NCBI GenBank assembly: GCA_017165825.1
Contig: CM029386.1
Coordinates: 3,258,950 to 3,322,949 of the forward strand
Length of the DNA stretch: 64,000 nt
Source: Hepsetus odoe
Lineage: Eukaryota > Chordata > Actinopteri > Characiformes > Hepsetidae
Direction: 5' to 3'
A program made the translations under genes and the position numbers. The notes beneath the pieces were generated by a model. The model searched no databases. It was not told the DNA's origin and saw only the letters and a program-made list of their open reading frames with translations. Of this stretch, positions 53,756 through 63,480 are shown piece by piece. Position 1 is the first letter of the stretch. Each line of letters begins with the position of its first letter.

Positions 53756-54515
53756 GCATGGTGAAGCTTGAAGACCAAAATCACAGGAATAACCTGAGAC
53801 TTGTCTGCCTTCCATAAAACATAGAGGGCGGCAGTGCTGCTTCATTTTTGCAAGACCAGCTTTTGATCTGAAACTGAAAGGGCCCATCGAGTGTACAGCA
53901 AAAGAGTGAAACTTGTCAAACAAGTACAACTACCTCCAGACTATTATGGAGTCCTAAACACAACCAAATACAAACTCCAACACAGTCAGTGTCAGCTCCT
54001 GTCCTTTGCTGTAGATTCCAATAAAAAAATCCAGCAGTGTCAAGCTATATCATCCTGCAGGACTTCACTGAAACAGAAATGGATCCATCCATCCATCCAT
54101 TATCTGCCGCTTGTCCCAAACGGGGTCGCGGGGGAGTGCTGGCGTCCAACCCAGCGCACACAGGGCAAGGACGGGGGACGCAGGTCTGGACAGGTCGCCA
54201 GCCCATCGCAGAGAAATGGATCCAGCACTTAATTTTTTCCCCTGCCTCAATGTTAGAACTGGGTCTGACACACATTTTCGCTTCACCTGAGGAGGCCCAA
54301 CATTTCATAAAAGACACTCAGTAGCTGAAGATTTTATTGCACTTTCAGGTTTCATGCAGGTTAGGTGTTCATGCAGATGTTGGCTAATCTTTGGCAAAAT
54401 CAGTTCTGAAGGGCTTTTGTAGAACATCTTGGCTAGATATCAAAGAATGATTCATTTTTATACTGGCTAAGGTACGCAGGGTTTATATTTTTCTCCCAGG
54501 CAGATTAGAAATGTT
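53756..54515. repeat. ~760-bp insertion inside the L2 LINE
   Basis: This segment interrupts the LINE between HLPPSIIHL and the LYNHRSRILSG block. I recognise no terminal inverted repeats and no coding. TCTACA occurs at both junctions and may be a target duplication. It carries a further insertion at 54088-54211. Confidence 0.65.
54075..54224 (-). repeat. Family C SINE 3' fragment with perfect 13-bp target duplication
   Basis: AGAAATGGATCCA at 54075-54087 and 54212-54224 flanks a retroposed fragment. On the minus strand it reads GCGATGGGCTGGCGACCTGT ... GCGACCCCGTTTGGGACAAG and ends in (TGGA)n. It lies inside the insertion that is inside the LINE. Confidence 0.88.
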
Positions 54516-54746
54516 AATTTTATGTAGATGTATGATGGAAGGTGGGAGATGGGCTTTCCTCAGTCTGCGCAGGAAGTAGAGGCGCTGCTGGGCTTTCTTT
54601 GTGATGGAGTTGGTGTTGAGGGACCACGTGAGGTTGTCAGTGATGTGAACACCAAGAAACTTGGTGCTCTGGACCATCTCCACAGGTGAGGTGTTGATAA
54701 TAAGTGGAGTGTGGTCCCGACGTGATCTCCTGAATTCAACAACCAT
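54516..54746 (-). pseudogene. L2 ORF2 thumb/connection part
   Basis: EFRRSRRDHTPLIINTSPVE, KFLGVHITDNLTWSLNT and AQQRLYFLRRLRKAHLPPS are conserved L2 sequence. It is cut off by the insertion that begins at about 54515. Confidence 0.85.
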
Positions 54747-55022
54747 CTCTTTAGTCTTGTCGACGTTCAGAGACAGGTTTTTGGTTCTGCACCAGTCCGT
54801 CAGCTCCTGTATCTCCTCTCTGTAAGCTGCCTCGTCTCCACCGCGAATTTGATGATGTGGTTCGAGCTGTGCTTGGCTGCACAGTCGTGGGTCATCAGTG
54901 TGAACAGCAGTGGGCTGAGCACACAGCCCTGGGGGGCTCCTGTGCTCAGTGTGATGGTGTTGGAGGTGCTGCTACTGATCCTGACTGACTGGGGTCTCCC
55001 AGTCAGGAAGTCCAGGATCCAG
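54747..55022 (-). pseudogene. L2 reverse transcriptase middle part, catalytic box deleted
   Basis: In a shifted frame: [20 protein letters not shown], then [20 protein letters not shown] (motif B) and NHIIKFA. At about 54838-54846 the sequence jumps from KFA directly to codons that normally follow the FADD box, so the second catalytic Asp pair is missing. Confidence 0.8.
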
Positions 55023-55703
55023 TTACAGAGGGAGGTGTTCAGGCCTCAGCTTCTCACTCAGGTGCTGAGGGATGATGGTGTTGAATGCTGAACTGTAGTC
55101 GATGAACAGCATTCTGACATCACTGTCCTTTCTGTCCAGATGAGAAAGGGCCAGATGGAGGGTGGTGGAGATTGCATAATCCGTTGAGCGGTTGGGACGA
55201 TACGCAAACTGCAGGGTTTCTAGTGAGGAGGGGATCTGAGACTTGGTGTGCCTCATGACCAGCCTCTCGAAGCACTTCATGATGATGGGTGTGAGTGCGA
55301 CGGGACGATAGTGGTTGAGGCAGGGGATAGATGGTTTCTTTGGCACTGGAATGATGCTGGTGGTCTTGAAGCACCTTGGAACAACAGTGGTGCTCAGAGA
55401 GGTGTTGAAGATGTCAGTGACAACATTTGCCAGCTGTTCTGCACATCCTCTGAGCACACAACTTTGAATATTGTCTGGACCAGCAGCTTTCCGTGGGTTG
55501 ACTCTGAAGACTCTTCTCACCTCGGCTGTGGTCAGACAGAGAATTTGGTCGTTCGGAGGAGGGGTGGTCTTCCTCATTCTCGTGTCGTTCACTGCATCAA
55601 ACCGTGCGTAGAAGTGGTTCAGCGCATCTGGGAGGGAGGAGTCACCGTCACAGGCAGGTGGAGATGTCCTGTAGTTGGTGAGGGCCTGGATGCCCTGCCA
55701 CAT
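55023..55703 (-). pseudogene. L2 LINE reverse transcriptase, N-terminal part (226 codons)
   Basis: Same frame as the endonuclease. Motifs: [11 protein letters not shown] (69-79), [19 protein letters not shown] (116-133), [12 protein letters not shown] (164-175) and [11 protein letters not shown] with the motif A Asp202. A frameshift in the codons around 55035-55045 then moves the polymerase into another frame. Confidence 0.85.
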
Positions 55704-55706
55704 GCG

Positions 55707-57062
55707 TCACGTGTCACCAGTGTTCTTAAAGTGGCCATGAATTCTCTCTGCGTGAGCTCGCTTTGCTGCTTTGATGGCCCGAGACAGGTTTGCCCTTGCT
55801 TTCCTTCGGGCGGCCTCGTCCCCTGACTTGAAGGCCTTGTCCCGGGTTCTCAGGAGTCTGCGCAGCTCCGCAGTCATCCATGGCTTCTGGTTGGGTCGTG
55901 ATATGATGAACTTGGAGACAGTAACATCCTCAGTGCACTTGCTGATGTAGCCAGTCACTGAAGCTGTGTACTCCTCCAGGTTGATGGAGTCCCCGTAGGT
56001 TGCAGCTTCCCTAAACATGTCCCAGTCGGTGCGTTCGAAGCAGTCCTGAAGAGCAGAGATGGCTCCTGTGGGCCAGGTCTTTACTTGCTTCAGGGTGGGT
56101 CTCACGCACCTGATGATGGGTCTGTACGCTGGGATCAGCAGCACAGAGATGTGGTCTGAGTGTCCGAGGTGGGGGCGGGGCTCCGCTCTGTACGCGCCGG
56201 CCATGTTTGTGTAAACACAGTCCAGCGTGTTTTCCCCCCTCGTTGCAAAGTTCACATGTTGGTGGAATTTAGGGAGAACTGACTTGAGATTTGCATGGTT
56301 GAAATCTCCAGCAACAATAAACAGTCCATCTGGGTGGAAGTTTTGGAGTCCGCTGATAATTCCATAAAGTTCAGCCAGCGCGCTGTTAGCATTAGCGCTG
56401 TTAGCACTAGCGCTGGGTGGAATGTAGACCGCCGTAATAAACACTGTAGAGAACACCCTGGGCAGATAAAACGGTCTGCACCTGACTGTTATCACCTCCA
56501 GCAGTGTCGAACACTGTGTAGAGACCAGCACAGCGTTTGTACACCATTGTGTGTTTACGTAAACACACAGCCCCCCTCCGCGGGTCTTTCCGGACAGAGC
56601 GGAGTTTCTGTCCGAGCGAAACGCGGAGAGTCCGGCGAGCTGGATGGCGGTGTCCGGAACGCTGTCGCTGAGCCATGTCTCCGTAAAAACAAAAACACAG
56701 CAGTCTCTGTACTCACTCTGGGTGTTCAGCTGGAGTCGTATACAGTCCAGTTTATTATCCAGGGAGCGGACATTGGCGAGGAGGACAGACGGGATAGCCG
56801 GTCGGCTAGCGTAAGCCTTGAGCTGAGCCCGGACCCCAGCACGCTTGCCGCGTTTCTGTTTCCTCTCACACCGCTTCCCATGTCCTCTCAGTCGGCCAGG
56901 TTCAGCAGGCGATCTCGGGGACTGAAGGCCTGGTCTTCTCAGCACGCCGAGCTCCCGTAGCGTTGTTCGGAGAGTCGCTGGAAGACTGAATCCTGGCTGA
57001 TTTCTGAGCTCCAGCAGTGTTTGGTGGTTAAATTTAAGAGCATTCACAGATGTGATGCTCAT
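55707..57062 (-). CDS. L2 LINE endonuclease part of ORF2 (451 codons, ends at premature stop)
   Basis: The apurinic-type endonuclease nicks target DNA during retrotransposition. Visible motifs: ANVRSLDNK (Asn97), FTETWL (Glu128), VYIPPSA (212 on), AGDFNHANL (Asp253, Asn255) and GHSDHISVL (Asp303-His304). All expected catalytic residues are present. Residues 40-85 are Arg/Lys-rich. The frame ends with TGA at 55709-55707 in the context ACG-TGA-CGC, and the same frame then continues as the reverse transcriptase. This suggests one point change (possibly a CpG transition) split a single ORF. The start at 57062 is the first Met after the 5' UTR. Confidence 0.85.
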   Translation of the reverse strand: MSITSVNALKFNHQTLLELRNQPGFSLPATLRTTLRELGVLRRPGLQSPRSPAEPGRLRGHGKRCERKQKRGKRAGVRAQLKAYASRPAIPSVLLANVRSLDNKLDCIRLQLNTQSEYRDCCVFVFTETWLSDSVPDTAIQLAGLSAFRSDRNSALSGKTRGGGLCVYVNTQWCTNAVLVSTQCSTLLEVITVRCRPFYLPRVFSTVFITAVYIPPSASANSANANSALAELYGIISGLQNFHPDGLFIVAGDFNHANLKSVLPKFHQHVNFATRGENTLDCVYTNMAGAYRAEPRPHLGHSDHISVLLIPAYRPIIRCVRPTLKQVKTWPTGAISALQDCFERTDWDMFREAATYGDSINLEEYTASVTGYISKCTEDVTVSKFIISRPNQKPWMTAELRRLLRTRDKAFKSGDEAARRKARANLSRAIKAAKRAHAERIHGHFKNTGDT

Positions 57063-57160
57063 GTGCTAGTCTTATGGTGAAAAGTAGTCGGATGAAAGAC
57101 TTTTTACAGACTTTAGCACCAAAGTTTGGACCCCGGAGCGGCTGCTGCGTGTTACCGCAC

Positions 57161-57172
57161 CACCATCTTGGA
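57161..57172 (-). promoter_or_regulatory. YY1-like motif at the LINE 5' end
   Basis: The minus strand reads CCAAGATGGTGG within about 15 bp of the element's 5' end, matching the AAGATGG core of YY1 sites. Unrelated LINEs carry such sites at the same place. Function here is inference. Confidence 0.4.
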
Positions 57173-57183
57173 TCAATTTCACA

Positions 57184-57450
57184 GCAAGAAGGTACTGGTT
57201 TCGATTTCCAGATGGGATGGCCCAGGTCATTTCTGCATGGAGTGGACATGTTCTCCTTGTGTCTCCTTGTGAGTGTGTTTCCTCCCACCGTCAGATCAGG
57301 TGGATTGGATATGCTAAATTGTCCCCAATGTGTGTGAGAGAGTGCAATGGACTTGCAACCTGTCCAGGATGTCCCCACCTTTCACCCTGAGAGGATGGGA
57401 TAGACTCCAGCACCTCCCGTGACCCTAATCAGGACAAGCGGCTCACAAAA
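57184..57450 (+). repeat. Right piece of the family C SINE split by the L2 LINE
   Basis: Continues the head at 53040: GCAAGAAGGTACTGGTTTCG with a B box, GTGGACATGTTCTCCTTGTG, CACCGTCAGATCAGGTGGAT, GCAACCTGTCCAGGATGTCC and CCCGTGACCCTAATCAGGAC then AAGCGG. Confidence 0.8.
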
Positions 57451-58051
57451 CGAGTTAAGAGTTACATTCCTGATGACTGCTTTAAAATGCTGAAATTCTG
57501 ATATTTCAACTTCCAGCGCAGTTTGTTCATCCACTTTCATTACCATGGAAATGCCTCTCCATTATTAACATCAAACAGAATGGAAGGGGAATAGGTGTGG
57601 ACTTAGTAGCAATTGTTTTAATGTAACTAAAATTAGCAGCAGGAGGTAGCTATTGGACGCGCCCGGGGAGTAAAGCATGGATGCCTGAAAACTTAATTAT
57701 GTTCCTTAACCATTTGTATGAGGATGCTATGATGTGGGACACCTATATTAGTCAATTTCCCCATCAGTGTCTTTAGGATGGTCTCCAGCCAAAATCTCCA
57801 GCCATGAGCGGCTCTTGGGTCAGTCTGGTCAGCTGGAGCTGCGAGGGAAGGCTTTCGGAGGAAACTCTCCTGCCATTGGAGGTGGGACGCGTGTAGGAAG
57901 AGTGAAAGCACAGAATCCGTGGGATCCCTGAGGATTAAGAGAGGAAAGCGACGAGCTACTGTGCAAATATTGGCTGTGAAGAGCAGGAAATTGAAAATTA
58001 GAGCTGATGAATGGCTGCTTTGGTTAAACATATCAACTGCCCATCCCTCAC

Positions 58052-58052
<1 letters not shown>
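57451..58052. other. Intergenic, nothing recognised
   Basis: 57640-57900 is repeat-free. No coding exon seen. Confidence 0.4.

Positions 58053-58098
<46 letters not shown>
58053..58098. repeat. (AC)n microsatellite
   Basis: About 46 bp of uninterrupted AC. Confidence 0.95.
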
Positions 58099-58100
<2 letters not shown>

Positions 58101-58219
58101 ATATGTACACACACAGATAGAGTGGGTGATTGTCATTACCTGACAGCTGCTGTGCTTTGTGCCGTTGCCATAGTACCTTGGTAAATGGCCCAATTCAATG
58201 ACCTATGACTTCTATGCTG

Positions 58220-58246
58220 TTTTTTTTTTTTTTTTTTTTTTTTTTT
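58220..58246. repeat. T27 homopolymer
   Basis: A run of 27 T not attached to a recognised retroelement. Confidence 0.95.
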
Positions 58247-58792
58247 CACCCACATCAAGAATCACACACACACCCCTGTCGTCTGCCTTGGCTGGCTCCT
58301 GTCAGATCTCTGGAGTGATTGATGAGGTTCTGCAAACTATAATATTTCCTATTTCCAGTGTCAATATTCCTCAAACAGCTCATTGAATTAGCATTAAAGC
58401 GGTGGGTCTTTGGGGGTCTTTGGCCATAGTCTTTCTGAGTGCCGATGGCTCGTGCACATGTCCCAAAGCACAAGCACTATTCAAATGTATTGACATGCAT
58501 GCGTTAGCATGCACTTAACGAGCTATTGATAACATCTTATGAATGATTGAACGGTGCCCATGCAGGAGGGGCTCCCATCTCATTAAGGTTAGGCCGGCTT
58601 CGCTTCCCGCGAGTGTCTCCACCAACCTTTTAAAAGTTGGGACTCTGAAATAATTCAGAACCTCATCTGGATCAGAGCAAACTATTAGGAAATTGTAAAA
58701 CGTTGATGGTTGTTTTTAAATAATCCCCTGTAATTCCCTTCATTGATATGTTTTCAGGATTTCTGCTTTTTGGACACTCATTCCATCACCAG
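58247..58792. other. Intergenic, nothing recognised
   Basis: 58540-58640 (CTCATTAAGGTTAGGCCGGC) is repeat-free. No exon. Confidence 0.4.
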
Positions 58793-58915
58793 TGAAGCAG
58801 TGATGGGGAATGTACCTTGCTCAAGGGGAACTCAGGGCGACATACTGGTCTGGGATCCAAACCCACGACCTTCTGATCCTGGAGCCTTGTCCCCAAACAA
58901 GGCCACCGCTGCCCT
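58793..58915 (-). repeat. Family B SINE, head half
   Basis: Minus strand: head GGGCAGCGGTGGCCTTGTTT, B-box region GTGGGTTTGGATCCC, body CCTTGAGCAAGGTACATTCC, then truncated. Confidence 0.8.
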
Positions 58916-60186
58916 TTGGAGGATAAATTCAATCCATCTATAGATCCAGCGCTCATAGGACACATAGCAGATGAAGACCCGGGACAGGTGGCCTGTACAT
59001 CACAGGGCAATAAGGCAGTTCATGCGATATGTATTTCCCTCCATTGTGTCCAAGAAATGATGAGGGTATGTTTCCTCCATGACCCTTACAGATCCGACCT
59101 GCTGGTCAGGCAAAAAGGTCAACCTCAGACTCTCAACACACATCCTATTTGCATCAAATTAACCTTTGAAAGGTAGAGGTTTTATTATTTTTTTGCTCTT
59201 CTTTGTCTTCAAAAGCTTCACCCTTTATGGTGGAGTTAGTGCTGTGGTCTACTCTGGGTTCTATTTTTTTTTCCCCTTTCTCGTTTTGTTTATTCATCTA
59301 TCTTGGCACAAGAGGCACAAGCACAGCAGTATGTCTATAAGGAAGCTGATAGTGCACTTTGCATTGCTCTTTTTCGTTTCTCTTGGGAAATGGAGGCCTA
59401 ACCATGAGGCTTGGGCATTTATTTCCTATACTGTACTCTTTTCGGCCAACTCACATAAAGAAAAGGTGAGGAGTGTGCCAGTAAGGTCTCCCAGTTGGAA
59501 TTTGCATGGAGGAACAATTTAGATGTTACACCATCAATGGTTGGGGATGAAGAAGGTTCATTTCCAGTTCATTTGCATTCATTTCAGATTATTTTTTAAC
59601 AAATGTATTAAGATATACTCATATGGTACCTTCTGCCCCTACTTCCCATTCCGCCAATGGTTCTGCCTCTGAAATCCCTTTTAGCAATTCAGTCAAATTG
59701 AAAAACATGGTTGAAAATATTCTAAAATATTCCAGTTCTCCAAGCTCACAGTTCTAAATCATCTTTTTGCGGTGACTAAAAATGTCATTTTCTTGCAGGA
59801 TGTGAACAAACTTCATTAATTCTCAGCGAACCTTCTTGATTAGCATCCCATTTCATGGCTGCATTATGCTGAATGCCTGTAGTTAGCCTCGCCATTAGCC
59901 CGGCTGGTGGACACTGTCTTCTTCATTATTAATGCTGAAATACTGCTGTCTGTCAGGAAATGGCTTTGGTGAGGAAAGGAAGGGAGGGGAACCAAAGAAC
60001 CAGGCTTTAGCACACCAAAACTGAAGGTGCGAGATAAGTGGACCAAACATTTTCTGGAAGGGAAATAAGGATTAAGGCCGGAGATCACGACCTTTAAAAT
60101 TGAAAAAATCCTCAAAAAATGTAAAATGCTCAGAAACTATAAAATGGTTCCAGGAAGTGTTCGTCACATGATGCCATAGAGATAGT
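58916..60186. other. Intergenic, nothing recognised
   Basis: 59160-59520 is open in one plus-strand frame and T-rich, giving hydrophobic residues, but has no motif. 59760-59960 is repeat-free with ATTATTAATGCTGAAATACT. Confidence 0.4.
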
Positions 60187-60485
60187 ACTGTGCAAAAGTC
60201 TTGAACCACCCCTCACTCAATCCAATCTAAACACAAAGAGAGTTTCATTATTTGGTTTGACCACCGATATTCTTCTGCGCAGCCTGAACTCTCTTAGACA
60301 AGCTTTCTTGCCATTCAAGAACAGTTCTCCAGTCTTCTTGAAGAACGTCCCAAAGTTCTACTTTGGACATCAGTTCCCTTTTGTTTTCCGTTCTGGAGAT
60401 GATCTCATGCTGCACCTGAAACTGTACTGAAAATGAGAAACAAAATCTTTGTACTTCAGGAAGCCTGGAGCACTCTTTGGAAGCA
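60187..60485. mobile_element. Tc1-like non-autonomous relic with preserved left end
   Basis: Starts TACTGTGCAAAAGTCTTGAA like a Tc1 terminus, then carries GCGCAGCCTGAACTCTCTTA, CAGTTCTCCAGTCTTCTTGA and GAAGCCTGGAGCACTCTTTG blocks shared with 3480, 6018, 16748 and 20985. The right end is not found. Confidence 0.6.
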
Positions 60486-61202
60486 GAAGGTTATTCATAT
60501 TCATGCACTTTGATTACAAAATTGGTGTCTCCATTGCATTGCTTCCAAAACTCTTTGTAGCAGCTTTTATAGTAAAAACTGTAAAGATGAGAATAAGTGG
60601 ATCCAGGTGATTCTACCACTTTGAAAGATATGAAATAAAAAATGTGAAAGTGACAACCCTTAAACAATAACATATTATTAATGAGAACATATTAATTAAA
60701 CAACATATTATGATATTATGGTGTTAAAGCATTTTCCATTATGTTGTAGGCCAGTGTAGTAGCCCGTCACCAAGAGACTGCTGCACTAAAATAGGCCAGT
60801 GTGACTGTATTTAGCCTACTCTTTGCTGAACAGCCTGTTTTTATGGGCCAATATGGTAACGGTAATTGGCTTGTGTGCGGAGACGTCCTCCGTAACCTGA
60901 ACACCTGCGCCACGTCTCCAGCAGCAAGAAGTGAGACTTCGCCTTGGGTTGTCGTGAAGTAGGGGACACAGGTGTAGAGGTGCTTGTGTTTACTCACGGT
61001 ATCAAGAGTGCACATGTAATCCAAGGATCACTTTACAGGCCCCTTCAAAAGTGCTTGAAAAGCTATTCTTTTTCGAGGTCTGAGGTAAAAAATGATGAAT
61101 ATGAGATTCAGGTTTCATTTCCTGCTATTTATACATGTGTAACAGCAAACAGCCTCGAACGTTTCGATACTTGCTCACAGCTGGGTGGCCAGATACAAAC
61201 CT
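60486..61202. other. Intergenic, nothing recognised
   Basis: 60650-60740 is A+T-rich with AACATATTATTAATGAGAAC repeats. 60770-60950 has CpGs but no repeat signature. Confidence 0.45.
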
Positions 61203-61275
61203 GAAAGTGAAAGCGACTATTCACATCATTGTGAAACACAACACAGCGAGCTACAATGAAATTCACCATTTGATC
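61203..61275 (-). repeat. Family B SINE end
   Basis: TGAAAGTGAAAGCGACTATTC and TTGTGAAACACAACACAGCG. Confidence 0.65.
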
Positions 61276-61364
61276 TCAAACCCAAATGCCTTCAGGGCAT
61301 AGAAAAAGCCTTGCTGTTCCAGTACTTTTGGAGGGGACTGTATATTTTTTCCTCTTCATCTTTC

Positions 61365-61790
61365 GGCTGCTCCCATTAGGGGCCACCAGAGCGGATAATC
61401 TGTTTCCATTTCTTCCTGTCCTTTGCATCTTCCTCAACTCAACCACCTGCATGTCCTCTCTCACCACATCCATAAACCTCCTCTTTGGTCTTCCTCTTCT
61501 CTTATTTCCTGGCAGCTCCATCTTCAACATCCTCCTCTCAATATAATCCTCGTCTCTCCTCTGCACATGTCCATACCAACGCAACCTTACTTCTGTAACT
61601 TTGTCTCCAAAATGTCCAACCTGAGCTGTCCCTTTAATATACTAATTACTAATTCTGTTCATCCTCATCACACTCAACTCTCAGCATCTGACACCTCCAG
61701 CTCTGTCTCCTGTCTTTTCATCACCGTCTCCAACCTGTACAACATAGCTGGTCTCACTTCTGTCCTGCAAACCTTCACTTTTTTCTCTCT
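61365..61790 (-). mobile_element. RTE-clade LINE fragment (ORF C-terminus)
   Basis: The minus strand encodes RTEVRPAMLYRLET and KRQETELEVSDAES, then after frame changes [40 protein letters not shown] and VAPNGSSR. The best-preserved RTE piece in the window; 5' truncated. Confidence 0.82.
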
Positions 61791-63480
61791 GGTATGCATG
61801 AATAAGATGTTGATGTCTAAACAGAGTTGCAATGTTGCAATGTCTTTCAAATTGATGGTGTCATCTGTGCTGACATTGGGAACGAGTGTGCAGTACAGCC
61901 CATGTAAAGGTTCTTTGGTGATATCACACCAACATAGAACTGTTCTGATTGAAGGTTCCATTTGTGTAAGCGAGAAGTGCAAGTAGTGTGAAGAAGCATC
62001 CATTATAGGCTCTGAAGAGGTTCTTCATTGGCTCTCCTCAAACACAGAACAATTCACATAGATGGCTCTACTCTGCTACGGATATACTATCAGTGGAAAC
62101 ATTCTTCTGTGTTTTTTATTTTTGTGGCAACCTCCTTAAAACCCTGTTATAATATAAAGGCTCAATGTTAATGAAAGGTGCTCCTTTAGAACCGTAAGTC
62201 AAGGTGAGGTACATTTTACGAGCCTTTATTCACCAGTACTAGATAGAGGGGATTGGAATAAATGTGTCAAAGGGACAAAGTGTCAGCGTTACTGCTCCCT
62301 TGCTAGTTTGCCCTCCTCCCTTCCCCTGCTGAGGTGCAGGATGGAAAGTGCAGAATCAGGAGCAAAGGCCAAGCCTCCAGAGAAAAATATTGAGATTACA
62401 ATGCTCTGAGATACCATGGACTCCCATTTAGACCCACTTAAACCTGTCTCACAGAAAGAGAGACAGTCATAGGAGGGAGGTCAGTTGTAGAATAAAACTG
62501 CACTCTTGTTAGAGCTCATATCTCTTTTTTCCTCACCTTTCTTCTTGTTGATATACTGAAGCTATAATTCTCCAAGAGAGCTCTGAACAATGATTCGTTC
62601 CTTGTAAAAAGTTGCTTTCCATCATCAAGACCAGTTCCATTTAAGCTTAGCCAATTTAGAAGTGTGTGACTGTGCATTGAGAAGTTTGCGATTGTGTCTT
62701 GTCACACCCAAGAAGAATCACTTGTAAATCTTCTCTAGAACCTTGTTTGAAGAATGAATCAATAAATTGGTTAAGGGTTGCGTGGCATTTCTTTAAAATT
62801 AAAAAGGTTCTTTGCATCAGTCAGTTGAACAGAAGGGGTCGGAAGTTACTCTTCTTCTAGTTTTTGTGGCTTCTTCACTGAACATGTGGTCAGCAACTGT
62901 GTTCATGTGGAACAGTGGTCACCAACTGTGTTCATGAAGATCAACCCGAAGTCAGCAACTTCAGATGGACTGGGGTTCTTCAGATGATCTTGATCAGTTT
63001 TAGCTAAAGGGTTAAGGTGTGAAGGTGCTTTATACCCTTAATGTTCTTATTTACAAAAATGGTTCTATGCCATGTTCCTCTATGGCATCAGTGAAAATCC
63101 TTTTCCAGCAACAGGGGATCAGTTTCGCTCTGGTTCAGGTACCAAATATTGAACAATTTCAACAATAAAGTGGTTAAATCCTGAAAAGTTTGTTCGCCAA
63201 AGATGGACAATGATGACATCAGTGGCCGGTTCCTTCTCCTTATTTGCTTCTGTAGACTCTCCTTCATTGACAACACATCCTTGATTGCTCCAAACCAGTG
63301 GAAACGTGGGTCGGTTCATCGGACGGCATCAAGTGGATTCTTCTGATCAAGGCAGTGAGGGTTTAGGTTGTAAGATCTGAATAGCCTTTGTCTGTGTCTT
63401 TGGTATGATGAGCCCTGAGAAATGAAGCATGACTCCAAAAGCAAATGATCAAATCTGTCCAGGGATCTTTGCTTCTGAGA
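61791..63480. other. Intergenic, nothing recognised
   Basis: TTGATGTCTAAACAGAGTTG and similar words show no repeat. 62870-62950 holds a short duplication (GTGGTCAGCAACTGTGTTCATG then GTGGTCACCAACTGTGTTCATG, 35 bp apart). No gene found. Confidence 0.45.

Larger units (their letters stand above)
53068..57178 (-). mobile_element. Near full-length L2-clade LINE with nested insertion
   Basis: Read on the minus strand: 5' UTR from 57178 (CCAAGATGGTGGTGCGG), a 451-codon frame with an N-terminal basic region and AP-type endonuclease, an in-frame stop, then the reverse transcriptase, C-terminal domain and a 3' UTR ending in a polyadenylation-like AATAAAATC and (ACTTG)4. A direct TCACA (53063-53067 and 57179-57183) marks the target duplication. 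About 760 bp of foreign DNA splits the C-terminal region. A stop, a frameshift and loss of the RT catalytic box make it inactive. Confidence 0.92.

Noticed and set aside
55248..56960. Long plus-strand open frames (55248-55826, 56295-56960)
   Set aside because: They are the complementary strand of the L2 endonuclease and reverse transcriptase and have no domain of their own.
59166..59522. Hydrophobic plus-strand frame as a small membrane protein
   Set aside because: Hydrophobicity follows from T-rich DNA; no promoter, splice site or family motif was seen.
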